A stretch of 6,749 nt of DNA from Spirochaetae bacterium HGW-Spirochaetae-9. Lineage in GTDB: Bacteria; Spirochaetota; Spirochaetia; Treponematales; Rectinemataceae. The stretch lies in NCBI GenBank assembly GCA_002839205.1, contig PGXP01000098.1, positions 1-6,749 of the forward strand, written 5' to 3'. Position 1 is the stretch's first letter. Every line of letters starts with the position of its first letter. Below the pieces are notes generated by a model. It was not told the origin of the DNA and made no database searches. It was given only the letters and a program-made list of their open reading frames with translations. The position numbers and the translations under genes were made by a program. This document shows, piece by piece, positions 1 to 6,341 of this stretch.

Positions 1-1432
1 CTTCGAGAGCTTTGACTTTATATCCAAGCCGCCCAAAAGCGGCATAGCCGGCGCCATCGACATTCTCAATCTCCTCGATTCCCTCTCGGGCGACCGCACC
101 CTGTCCAAGATCGGCGAGATGATGTGCCTCTTCCCTCTCCTGCCCAGGCTCTCGCGCATGATCGTCGAATCGATTATGCGGTATCCGGATGTCCTCCACG
201 AAACCCTTGTCGCTGCTTCCTTCCTCTCGACGATGAGCCCTTACATACTTCCGCCCGGCGAGGAGATGGAAGCCCGGCGCGCCCATCATGCCTTCAGGGA
301 TCCCATGGGCGACTTTGTCTCGTATCTGCGCATCTTTCAGGCCTTTGAGGCATCCCCCGACAAGGCAAAATTCTGTGAAAAGAACTACCTCGACGAGCGA
401 ACGATGCGCGAGATCGTTCGCATCCACGAGCAGCTTGGCCTCATTGTCTCCGACATGGAAATACCGATACTCAAGGGCGGCTCGCCCTATGACTACCTCT
501 GTGCTGTGGCGCGCGGCCTCATCCAGTTTATTTGCTCGCGCCAGGAGCGGGGCCTTTTCCGTTCGCTCACCGCCGAGAAAATCTCGATCCACCCAGGATC
601 GGTTATGTTCAGGGAGAATCCCGACTTCATCGTGGCTGGAGAGATCGTCCGCACAACGCGAATGTATGCCATGTCAGTTTCGCCCCTGCCTCGCGACTTG
701 CTTTCGAAGATTTCGCCTATCGTCGCCGAACGCCTTCTTTCTATCGTCGACAGCCGCAGATATGATTCCGGCGACGCAGGAAAGAAGGAGAGGACACGAC
801 AGCGTCCGCGCGGCGAAGTCGAGGGACGGCGCGAAACCCGCGATTTTACCGACAAGATCAAGCTGGGCGGCCAGATTTTCGATCTCGAAAAAAGTGCGGG
901 AAAGAAGAAGATTGTCGTGCTGCCCTGGGAAACCTTCAGCCTGGCCAGGCAGAACATCGACAGGGACGGAGGTTCAGCTTACAAGGGCCTTCTTGCCTCG
1001 ATACGCTACAGGAATTTAAGACTCCTCGAGGGAGAAAAGCTCGAAACCGTCATCAGGATACAGGATTGGCTCAATCTGGAGGCTGACCTGGAACGCGAGT
1101 GGCCTCGAAGCGCCAACTTTGAGGTTATGGGACAGGAACCCAGCCGCTCCGTAAATCTTGATGGTTTGGAAAAGCTCGTTGCCAATCTCGACCATGTGCT
1201 CCAGGTGGCCCTGCCCAAGGGCAAGGACAGGCGGCTGGGCTTTGTGACCCTCTATTCCGATGGAGCCGGCACCTTCTGGTTCAGGGTTTCAAAGGGCTTC
1301 CATACCGCTCTCAACGAAAGCATAGCGAGCCTGGAAAGCCTGGCCGACGCCGCCGCTGATGAGAAAGTGCCGGCGGCAGCCAAAGAAACGATCGGCGCAC
1401 TCTACCGGAAGCTGAGCGCCTTCTTCGAATAA
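1..1432 (+). CDS. hrpA: DEAH-box ATP-dependent RNA helicase, HrpA type, C-terminal part (5' end outside window)
   Basis: The reading frame is open from base 2 to the TAA at 1430-1432 (476 residues), so the gene starts upstream and its ATPase motor is not visible. The ATG at 119 is internal. Fragment residues about 15-100 look like the HA2 region of DEAH helicases: IDILNLLDSL, then SKIGEMMCLFPLLPRLSRM, which matches the family pattern 'T.lG..l..lPl.PrlarMl'. Residues about 104-245 look like the OB-fold domain, with YLRIFQAF, a KNYLDERTMREI segment, and KISIHPGSVMF followed by GEIVRTTRMYAM, the usual 'v.iHPsSvlf ... e.v.T.k.ym' signature. A basic, charged linker (about 261-281) leads to an unassigned C-terminal region (about 282-476). 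The family unwinds or remodels RNA and RNA-protein complexes in the cytoplasm. HrpB is a less likely alternative. The gene converges on trmB with a 31-base overlap. Confidence 0.85.
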   Translation, partial: FESFDFISKPPKSGIAGAIDILNLLDSLSGDRTLSKIGEMMCLFPLLPRLSRMIVESIMRYPDVLHETLVAASFLSTMSPYILPPGEEMEARRAHHAFRDPMGDFVSYLRIFQAFEASPDKAKFCEKNYLDERTMREIVRIHEQLGLIVSDMEIPILKGGSPYDYLCAVARGLIQFICSRQERGLFRSLTAEKISIHPGSVMFRENPDFIVAGEIVRTTRMYAMSVSPLPRDLLSKISPIVAERLLSIVDSRRYDSGDAGKKERTRQRPRGEVEGRRETRDFTDKIKLGGQIFDLEKSAGKKKIVVLPWETFSLARQNIDRDGGSAYKGLLASIRYRNLRLLEGEKLETVIRIQDWLNLEADLEREWPRSANFEVMGQEPSRSVNLDGLEKLVANLDHVLQVALPKGKDRRLGFVTLYSDGAGTFWFRVSKGFHTALNESIASLESLADAAADEKVPAAAKETIGALYRKLSAFFE

Positions 1433-2106
1433 TAAAGCTCGTAAGCCTTCCTGCCGGCTTTTCCAGCCTTGACCTCGAACTTTGTCTCGTGTCGCCATTC
1501 GATCCGGGGCGCAAACCCTTCGTACTCGTTTTTTATCTCAGGGCAGGAAGCGAGCAGTTCAAGCGTCGATTGGCCATATTCCTCTATGTCGGTGACAAAA
1601 TAGAGATAGCCGCCGGGAGCGAGCCTGGAGATCATGAGATCGATGATGGGCTGGCGCATGAGCCTGCGCTTGTGATGGCGCTTTTTGGGCCAGGGATCGG
1701 GGTAGAAAATATGAAGACCTGCCAGGCTTCCTTCCGGTATCATCCCTGCGAGCACTTCGACGGCATCATGCTGAATGATCCTGAGATTCCCGATGGCATT
1801 CTCGCGCAGCTCCATGATGAGCTTGCCGACGCCAGGGCTGTGGACTTCCACGCCCAGGTAGTTGTACTGAGGCCTGTCCCTCGAGATCTGCCAGGTCGCC
1901 TTGCCCATGCCAAAGCCAATCTCCATCACCACTGGCCGCCTGTCCGGGAATATGGCCTCCAGATCGAGATTTTTCTCAACGGCGGGCAGGATATAGGCAG
2001 AACCATAGACCTCTATCGCCTCCCTCTGCGCATCGGTCAATCTGCCGGCCCTTATCACAAAGGTGCGGATAAGGGCGGAAGCAGTATGGAATGAAACTTT
2101 GCTCAC
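1402..2106 (-). CDS. trmB: tRNA (guanine-N7-)-methyltransferase TrmB
   Basis: TrmB uses S-adenosylmethionine to form m7G46 in the variable loop of tRNAs. The 234-residue product shows the family's motifs in order: RTFVIRAGRLT near the N-terminus (14-24), SAM-binding EIGFGMG (62-68), GVEVHSPGVG (85-94), HDAVEVL (113-119), the signature FYPDPWPKKRHHKRRL (134-149), TDIEEY (172-177) and RHETKFE (205-211). Length is normal for the family. The start is GTG at 2106-2104, inside the hisS stop (GTGA, 4-base overlap), with GGAG seven bases upstream (complement of 2114-2117). Translation is therefore probably coupled to hisS. The stop is TAG at 1404-1402, inside the 3' end of the convergent helicase gene. 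No terminator is evident downstream on this strand. Confidence 0.96.
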   Translation of the reverse strand: MSKVSFHTASALIRTFVIRAGRLTDAQREAIEVYGSAYILPAVEKNLDLEAIFPDRRPVVMEIGFGMGKATWQISRDRPQYNYLGVEVHSPGVGKLIMELRENAIGNLRIIQHDAVEVLAGMIPEGSLAGLHIFYPDPWPKKRHHKRRLMRQPIIDLMISRLAPGGYLYFVTDIEEYGQSTLELLASCPEIKNEYEGFAPRIEWRHETKFEVKAGKAGRKAYELYYSKKALSFR

Positions 2107-3434
2107 GCATCTTCTCCATCCAAGGCAGATTCCAGACAGTCAGCCAGAGATTCAAAGCTGGGAAAAACCTGTGTAGATCTTTTTTTCAGATCACGCAGGG
2201 GGTAGTGTCCGGCAGCAAGGCTCGCATCATCGACGAGAAGGGCATAAGGGATACCTTTTTTCTCGGCGTAACCGTATTGTGCCGCAAGTTTTTTCACTTC
2301 AGGGTAAACCTCTGCTGCGATGCCGCGTCCCCGCAACCTGGAAGCGATGGCGTGGAGGGTTTTCACTGCGGCATCGCCCTGATTGGCCACCATAACCTTG
2401 GGAGCATTGCCATCGGAAGAAGACATCCCCAAGGCATCGAGGGCGGCGAGGAGCCTGTCGAGGCCGACAGAGGCGCCAACACCTGGCAGCTTTTTCGATG
2501 TGTAGAGGCTCGCGAGCTCGTTATAGCGGCCTCCGGAACAGATAGATCCTATGGCAGGCATTGCCTGCAGCGAGGTCTCGAAGACAATGCCTGTATAATA
2601 ATCCAAACCCCGCGTTATGCTCGGATCGAGGACGATGGAGCCTGCATATCCCGCAGCCTGTGCTATTTCGTATACATTAGAAAGTCGCTTATGGGCATCA
2701 AAGGCCTCCGGATCATCTGAAGCGCAGTAGCTGAACATCTTTTGCAGGGTAGCCTCAAAAGTCTCCGCCGGGGCGATGAAGTCGAGAATATGGGCTGCAT
2801 TCGTTGCGCCAACCTCGGCAGTGAGTTGGGCCAGGGTTTCATCCCTGCCAACCTTTTCCAGCTTGTCCACCGTGCGAAGAATAGCTACCGACTTCTGGGC
2901 GCAGCCGGCTGCAGCGAGGAATCGGTTGAAAAGCCCCCTGTGATTGATCCGGATTCGCACTTCTCCAACGTTCAGAGCCTCCATGGCGCTCGCGATCACG
3001 AGGACAATGTCGGCATCGGCCGAGGCAGAGTCGGTTCCGACGATATCGAAATCGCACTGCATGAACTCTCTGTAGCGCCCGCGCTGGGTGTTCTCGCCTC
3101 GCCACACTTTGGCGACATGGAATCGGCGGAAGGGGAGGTAGAGCTCCTCGACATGTTCGGCCATGAAGCGCGCAAAGGGAACGGTGAGGTCGAAGCGCAG
3201 GGCGACATCGCGCCCTCCGTTGTCGTTGAAGCGGTAGACCTGCTTGTCTGTCTCGCCTCCTCCCTTGCCAAGGAGGATTTCGGCATATTCCAGGCTGGGC
3301 GTATCGATAGGTACGAAGCCGAAGGAGCGGAAGGTTTTCTCCAGTTTTTTTACCAGGGACGATCGGGCATTTTCCGCTTCCGGAAGGTAATCGCGGAAGC
3401 CTTTCAATACGCGGGGTGCGATGATGTCGGACAT
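2103..3434 (-). CDS. hisS: Histidyl-tRNA synthetase (class II)
   Basis: HisRS charges tRNA-His with histidine using ATP. The 443-residue protein shows KGFRDYLP (11-18), ALRFDLTVPFARF (78-90), motif 2 RFHVAKVWRGE...RGRYREFMQCDFDIVG (104-133, with Arg112), the histidine-specific RGLDYYTG (275-282) and SGGRYNEL (300-307), motif 3 GVGASVGLDRLLAAL (318-332), and a C-terminal anticodon-binding domain from about 345. The catalytic residues expected in these motifs are present. I chose the ATG at 3434-3432. It is preceded by GGAGGA (complement of 3438-3443) and lines up with the usual N-terminus. An in-frame TTG at 3461 would add nine residues but overlaps the likely -10 box and would lie upstream of the transcript. 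The gene heads the hisS-trmB operon and is divergent from rpsF. The form YREFMQCDFDIVG differs from the E. coli type (YRQF.QLG.EVFG) and resembles another HisRS branch. Confidence 0.97.
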   Translation of the reverse strand: MSDIIAPRVLKGFRDYLPEAENARSSLVKKLEKTFRSFGFVPIDTPSLEYAEILLGKGGGETDKQVYRFNDNGGRDVALRFDLTVPFARFMAEHVEELYLPFRRFHVAKVWRGENTQRGRYREFMQCDFDIVGTDSASADADIVLVIASAMEALNVGEVRIRINHRGLFNRFLAAAGCAQKSVAILRTVDKLEKVGRDETLAQLTAEVGATNAAHILDFIAPAETFEATLQKMFSYCASDDPEAFDAHKRLSNVYEIAQAAGYAGSIVLDPSITRGLDYYTGIVFETSLQAMPAIGSICSGGRYNELASLYTSKKLPGVGASVGLDRLLAALDALGMSSSDGNAPKVMVANQGDAAVKTLHAIASRLRGRGIAAEVYPEVKKLAAQYGYAEKKGIPYALLVDDASLAAGHYPLRDLKKRSTQVFPSFESLADCLESALDGEDA

Positions 3435-3460
3435 GGTTCCTCCGGGAAATTTTGCGTCCA

Positions 3461-3489
3461 ATTATGTGGAATTGTGCAAGCAATTGCAA
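3461..3489 (-). promoter_or_regulatory. Predicted hisS-trmB promoter
   Basis: On the minus strand, TTGCAA (3489-3484) lies 17 bases from CATAAT (3466-3461). These match 4 of 6 and 5 of 6 bases of the sigma-70 consensus at optimal spacing. The implied transcription start is near 3454, giving a leader of about 20 bases that still contains the GGAGGA of hisS. The -10 box overlaps the TTG that would be the longer hisS start, which argues for the ATG at 3434. Confidence 0.6.
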
Positions 3490-3492
3490 GTA

Positions 3493-3522
3493 TTGCATAA
3501 GAATGGTCAAACATGCTATAAA
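3493..3522 (+). promoter_or_regulatory. Predicted rpsF operon promoter with extended -10
   Basis: TTGCAT (3493-3498) is followed after 18 bases by TATAAA (3517-3522). The -10 is preceded by TGC, forming the extended -10 element TGcTATAAA (3514-3522), which can compensate for the weak -35 (3 of 6). Transcription would begin near 3529, giving a leader of about 90 bases. The -35 box is only three bases from the -35 box of the divergent hisS promoter. Confidence 0.6.
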
Positions 3523-3528
3523 AATGCT

Positions 3529-3619
3529 CCCTCTTTATTCAATCGACGCCCTTCGGGCTTCGGTTGAATCAGATGCCCTCCGTATGGAGGGATAGGTCCA
3601 CAAGGAGGAAAGAAAAAGC
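3529..3619 (+). promoter_or_regulatory. Structured rpsF mRNA leader, candidate S6:S18 autoregulatory element
   Basis: Hairpin 1 spans 3537-3569. ATTCAA pairs with TTGAAT, then TCGA with TTCGG partners, a C/T mismatch, then GCCC with GGGC around a TTC loop: 14 pairs including one G-U, with one mismatch. No T-run follows, so it is not a terminator. Hairpin 2 spans 3576-3591, with CCCTCC and GGAGGG around a GTAT loop. Its 5' arm is also complementary to the rpsF ribosome-binding sequence AAGGAGG (3602-3608), so the arm could alternatively hide that site. A CCG trinucleotide (3580-3582) sits in hairpin 2. Known S6:S18-binding leaders of rpsF operons present a CCG in a bulge beside a hairpin. Here the CCG is at the loop edge in the simplest fold, so assignment to that family is inference. 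Confidence 0.5.
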
Positions 3620-3901
3620 ATGAGACCATATGAGATTGTCGTAGTCCTGCCTTCGGAGGAAGATGCGTTCCGGAAAGGCAAGGAAGCAGTAGCGGCCGAC
3701 CTGACACAGTTCAACGCCGCGGATGTGAAGGAAGAGGATATGGGAGACCGCCTGCTGGCGTATTCCATCAAGAAAAAAGACCGCGGCCACTACATTCTGT
3801 ACCGCACGAACCTCGATCCCCAGAGCGTCATACCTCTGGAAAGGGCATTCAAACTCAACACCAGCATTCTGAAATATCTTCTGGTAAAAGCGGAAGCCTA
3901 A
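3620..3901 (+). CDS. rpsF: 30S ribosomal protein S6
   Basis: S6 binds the central domain of 16S rRNA as a heterodimer with S18, encoded two genes downstream. The 93-residue product opens with MRPYEIVVVLP and carries the conserved GDRLLAYSIKKKDRGHYILY segment (42-61) and the closing LERAFKLNTSILKYLLVK region, covering the whole ferredoxin-like fold. It ends just after the last strand, so it lacks the acidic C-terminal tail of E. coli S6 and is at the short end for the family. The start ATG follows AAGGAGG (3602-3608) with an 11-base A-rich spacer. It is the first gene of the operon; the next gene, ssb, begins 16 bases after the TAA. Confidence 0.96.
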   Translation: MRPYEIVVVLPSEEDAFRKGKEAVAADLTQFNAADVKEEDMGDRLLAYSIKKKDRGHYILYRTNLDPQSVIPLERAFKLNTSILKYLLVKAEA

Positions 3902-3917
3902 GCCGGGGAGGCCTTGC

Positions 3918-4388
3918 ATGCGCGACATAAACGTCGTAGTTCTGGTGGGAAGACTCACACGGGATTCGGAACTCAAATACACGAAATCGGGAATGCCTAT
4001 CGCACGCTTTTCCATAGCGGTCAACCGCTCACGAAAGCAGGGCGAGGAATGGGTGGATGAAACCAGCTTTTTCGAAATCGATTTTTGGGGCAAGGGTGCC
4101 GAAGCGGTGAACCGCTACCTGATAAAGGGCCAGCAGGTCGGTGTCGAAGGCGAACTGAGGCAGGATCGCTGGGAACAGGACGGGCAGCCGCGAGCCAAGG
4201 TTGTTATCAACGCCAGCAATGTCCGCCTTCTGGGGAGCGCTCCGTCGGGCTCCGGTGGCGGCTATCAGAAACCGCAGCAGCAGGCCGCAGCCTACGAATC
4301 CGGCAGTGAACAGCAGGGTGGACCTTCGCCCACATCCAGCCAGGCCGCCAGGCCCGTCGATAATTTCGACGATGATATTCCTTTTTGA
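3918..4388 (+). CDS. ssb: Single-stranded DNA-binding protein
   Basis: SSB coats single-stranded DNA during replication, repair and recombination and recruits partners through its C-terminal tip. The 156-residue protein has an OB fold at about 1-107, beginning MRDINVVVLVGRLTRDSELKY and including FSIAVNRSRK, FFEIDFWGKGAEAVNRYLIKGQ and VEGELRQDRW. A flexible Gly/Gln/Ser/Pro-rich linker follows (108-147), ending in the acidic tip DNFDDDIPF, the partner-binding motif of bacterial SSBs. GGGGAGG (3905-3911) stands six bases before the ATG. Its place between rpsF and rpsR is the common bacterial arrangement. Confidence 0.97.
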   Translation: MRDINVVVLVGRLTRDSELKYTKSGMPIARFSIAVNRSRKQGEEWVDETSFFEIDFWGKGAEAVNRYLIKGQQVGVEGELRQDRWEQDGQPRAKVVINASNVRLLGSAPSGSGGGYQKPQQQAAAYESGSEQQGGPSPTSSQAARPVDNFDDDIPF

Positions 4389-4414
4389 TACAAAGCGATA
4401 AATAGGAGACTATA

Positions 4415-4729
4415 ATGTCAGATATGAACAATAGCAATGACTCAAGGGGCGGCCGCTCCGACGATCAGGGTGAAGGCCGCAGGGACGATGACCGCTCCGG
4501 CGGACCCCGCAAGGGCAAGGGATTCTTCAAGAAAAAGGTCTGCAAGTTCTGCACCCAGAAAGCGCGGATCGACTACAAAGATTCGGATACCATGCGGCGC
4601 TATACGACGGAACGGGGAAAAATTCTGCCCCGGCGCATCACCGGCACCTGCTCGAAGCACCAGCGAGCCCTCGCCGTCAACATCAAGCGTTGCCGCGCGC
4701 TTGCCCTCCTGCCCTACGTCGTGAAATAA
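4415..4729 (+). CDS. rpsR: 30S ribosomal protein S18, zinc-binding form with N-terminal extension
   Basis: S18 pairs with S6 on the 30S platform. The core (about residues 36-104) has KKKVCKFC (39-46), [33 protein letters not shown] spanning 52-84, and the helix [17 protein letters not shown]43, C46, C79 and H82 form a CxxC...CxxH set, indicating the zinc-binding (C+) version of S18; E. coli has a zinc-free version. The first 35 residues are a low-complexity extension rich in Asp, Gly, Arg, Ser and Asn that is not part of the fold, making the protein longer than the typical 75-80 residues. AGGAG (4404-4408) lies six bases before the ATG, supporting this start and hence the extension. The gene lies 26 bases after ssb. 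Confidence 0.96.
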   Translation: MSDMNNSNDSRGGRSDDQGEGRRDDDRSGGPRKGKGFFKKKVCKFCTQKARIDYKDSDTMRRYTTERGKILPRRITGTCSKHQRALAVNIKRCRALALLPYVVK

Positions 4730-4748
4730 GCATACAGGCGGCAGCGAA

Positions 4749-5726
4749 GTGGACGGAAACGTGCGTATGGCCAGGAACAGGGAGTTTCTCCTCAATGCCT
4801 CGGCGGGCTTACTCGCCGGGTTCATCTATCTCTCCTATGTTCTCTCCTTCGCCTTTCTCGTGCCGGTACAGCATGCCTTCGCCGCGCGGGGGAACCGATC
4901 GGGCCTTATCGCAGCGTCGTTCGCATTTCTCGTGATAGCAGCCGGGCAGATATTCAGAATGCTGGAAATGAAGGTAGTTGATCCACTCGTTCTCGCATCG
5001 GGCCTGCTTCCGCCGCTTCTCCTGCTGGCAGCACTTGGTTTCATCAACGTGAAGCCTGGCAGACTTGGTAGAGGCGCAAGCATCGTCCTGGCCACAGCCC
5101 TGCTGTCGGCCCTGGCGGCGCCCTTCGTATTGAAAGCTACCTCCGATAAAAACTTTTCAGCCTGGCTTGTGGAGTATGTCGCCGTGACCATGAATTCCAC
5201 AGGCGCGAGCGGCGACGCGGTTTTTAATGCCCGTACAGCCGTCGACAGCGCCATGGGTATGATACGTTCGGCGTTTTCTGCCCTCATTCTCTGGATGCTG
5301 GCAGGAAGCTGGTGGATAGGATCCGTCATTGTGGCGCGACGAAGGAAAGTAGCCGATGAAGGCGCAAAAACCTTCCTGAGCATGGCCGACATCCGCGTTC
5401 CTTCCATCGCCCTGTGGCCCACCCTCCTTGCATGGACCCTTCTCCTCGTCGTACTGATGACGGGGCAGTCGGGCTACCTTGCAGCGGCAGCGTGGAACAT
5501 TGCCCTCTGCTCCGCATCCGTCTACGCCATCCAGGGCATGGGCATACTTTCCCATCTGTCCAGACAGTTTAATGCGACTCGCTTTCTGCGCCTCCTGGCG
5601 CCCATTGCCGTCCTGGCAGTGGCGCTCAGTTCCGCAGTAGGCGCGATCATCATGATTGCTTTGCCCGTATTGGGCATTACCGAGGTATGGCTTCCATACC
5701 GCACCATAAAAGGAGCCTTGAAATGA
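4749..5726 (+). CDS. Multi-pass membrane protein, DUF2232 (YybS)-like
   Basis: The function is unknown. The 325-residue protein has about eight hydrophobic helices, roughly at 14-38, 52-69, 77-99, 109-129, 174-196, 219-238, 241-265 and 279-310. A larger hydrophilic loop (about 130-172) separates helices four and five. No enzymatic motif is visible. Three features fit the DUF2232/YybS family: the IRVPSIALWPTLLAW segment before helix six, the WNIALCSASVYAIQGMGILSHL segment, and the closing LGITEVWLPYR. That family is often encoded between rpsR and rplI, as here. No yybT/gdpP gene accompanies it, unlike in Firmicutes. The start is uncertain: GTG at 4749 has a weak AGGCGG upstream (4736-4741), while ATG at 4767 is an in-frame alternative. 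The gene starts 19 bases after rpsR, and its TGA overlaps the rplI ATG (ATGA, 5723-5726), implying translational coupling. Confidence 0.75.
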   Translation: MDGNVRMARNREFLLNASAGLLAGFIYLSYVLSFAFLVPVQHAFAARGNRSGLIAASFAFLVIAAGQIFRMLEMKVVDPLVLASGLLPPLLLLAALGFINVKPGRLGRGASIVLATALLSALAAPFVLKATSDKNFSAWLVEYVAVTMNSTGASGDAVFNARTAVDSAMGMIRSAFSALILWMLAGSWWIGSVIVARRRKVADEGAKTFLSMADIRVPSIALWPTLLAWTLLLVVLMTGQSGYLAAAAWNIALCSASVYAIQGMGILSHLSRQFNATRFLRLLAPIAVLAVALSSAVGAIIMIALPVLGITEVWLPYRTIKGALK

Positions 5727-6310
5727 AAATCATCCTGAATCAGGACGTCCCTAACCTTGGCGAAATTGGCGATGTCAAGGATGTAGCGCCGGGTTACGCG
5801 AGGAACTTTCTTCTCCCCCGCGACCTGGCTGTCGTCTACAACACAAAGAGCGTAGGCCTCTTTGCAAAGAAAAAGAACGAAATCGACTCCATCAAGGAAG
5901 CCAAGCGGCTGTCTTCTTCTTCCCTGAGGGAAAAGCTCGAGGCCGAGGAAATCTCCGTTTCGATGCCCGCAGGAGCCAACGGAAAACTCTACGGTGCCGT
6001 CAACAACGCGATGATCGCCGATGAGCTTCTCAAAAAAGGCATCGAAGTCGACCGGAAGAAGATCGAAGTACCCGGCCGGGCAATCAAAAACGTAGGCACC
6101 TACAAGGTCCTCATTCACCTTTATGAAAAAGAAGAGGCTACCCTAAGGCTCACCATCGTTGGCCAGGAAGTTAAGGCCGAAAAAACCGAAGACAGCGACC
6201 AGCCCAGGAAGCAGCGTGTCCGCAGAGTGCGGGCTGAAGCCGCCGAACCCGTCACGGACGAGGAGCAGGCAGCAGCCTTCGAGGCTGCCATCAACGCAGG
6301 CCAGATGTAA
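5723..6310 (+). CDS. rplI: 50S ribosomal protein L9 with C-terminal extension
   Basis: L9 binds 23S rRNA at the base of the L1 stalk and helps maintain reading frame. The N-terminal domain carries the family signature, MKIILNQDVPNLGEIGDVKDV then APGYARNFLLPRDLA (22-36). A charged connecting helix spans about 45-75, and the C-terminal domain includes NGKLYGAV (86-93), IEVDRKKIEVPG (107-118) and the final YKVLIHLYEKEEATLRLTIVG. The normal protein would end near residue 147. Here about 47 further residues follow, first basic (PRKQRVRRVR) and then acidic and alanine-rich, giving 195 in all. The start is the ATG at 5723, preceded seven bases upstream by AAAAGGAG (5708-5715). An in-frame upstream ATG at 5687 is rejected because it adds residues unrelated to L9. 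This is the last gene of the operon. Confidence 0.96.
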   Translation: MKIILNQDVPNLGEIGDVKDVAPGYARNFLLPRDLAVVYNTKSVGLFAKKKNEIDSIKEAKRLSSSSLREKLEAEEISVSMPAGANGKLYGAVNNAMIADELLKKGIEVDRKKIEVPGRAIKNVGTYKVLIHLYEKEEATLRLTIVGQEVKAEKTEDSDQPRKQRVRRVRAEAAEPVTDEEQAAAFEAAINAGQM

Positions 6311-6341
6311 GCCGATCACCGTCTTCTTCCATTTCTCAAGA

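Noticed and set aside
1443..1462. AAGCC/GGCTT hairpin followed by TT as a possible helicase-gene terminator
   Set aside because: Only five pairs with an eight-base loop and too short a T-run; it also lies inside the trmB coding region.
1489..2094. Long open frame on the + strand opposite trmB
   Set aside because: trmB on the other strand has all family motifs. This frame shows no recognisable motif and is a shadow of GC-rich codon use.
3435..3461. Upstream TTG start for hisS, adding nine residues
   Set aside because: It overlaps the predicted -10 box. The ATG at 3434 has GGAGGA just upstream and gives the normal N-terminus.
2742..3500. 252-codon open frame on the + strand opposite hisS
   Set aside because: It mirrors the hisS coding frame, has no recognisable domain and would run across the divergent promoter region.
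4385..4416. TTGATA and TATAAT resembling a promoter before rpsR
   Set aside because: The spacing is 20 bases and TATAAT overlaps the rpsR start codon, so any transcript would begin inside the gene.
5687..5722. Upstream in-frame ATG for rplI
   Set aside because: The added residues do not resemble L9. The ATG at 5723 has a strong ribosome-binding sequence and begins with the conserved MKIIL.
5522..6118. 198-codon open frame on the - strand opposite the DUF2232-like gene and rplI
   Set aside because: It spans the junction of two well-supported genes on the other strand and shows no recognisable protein features.
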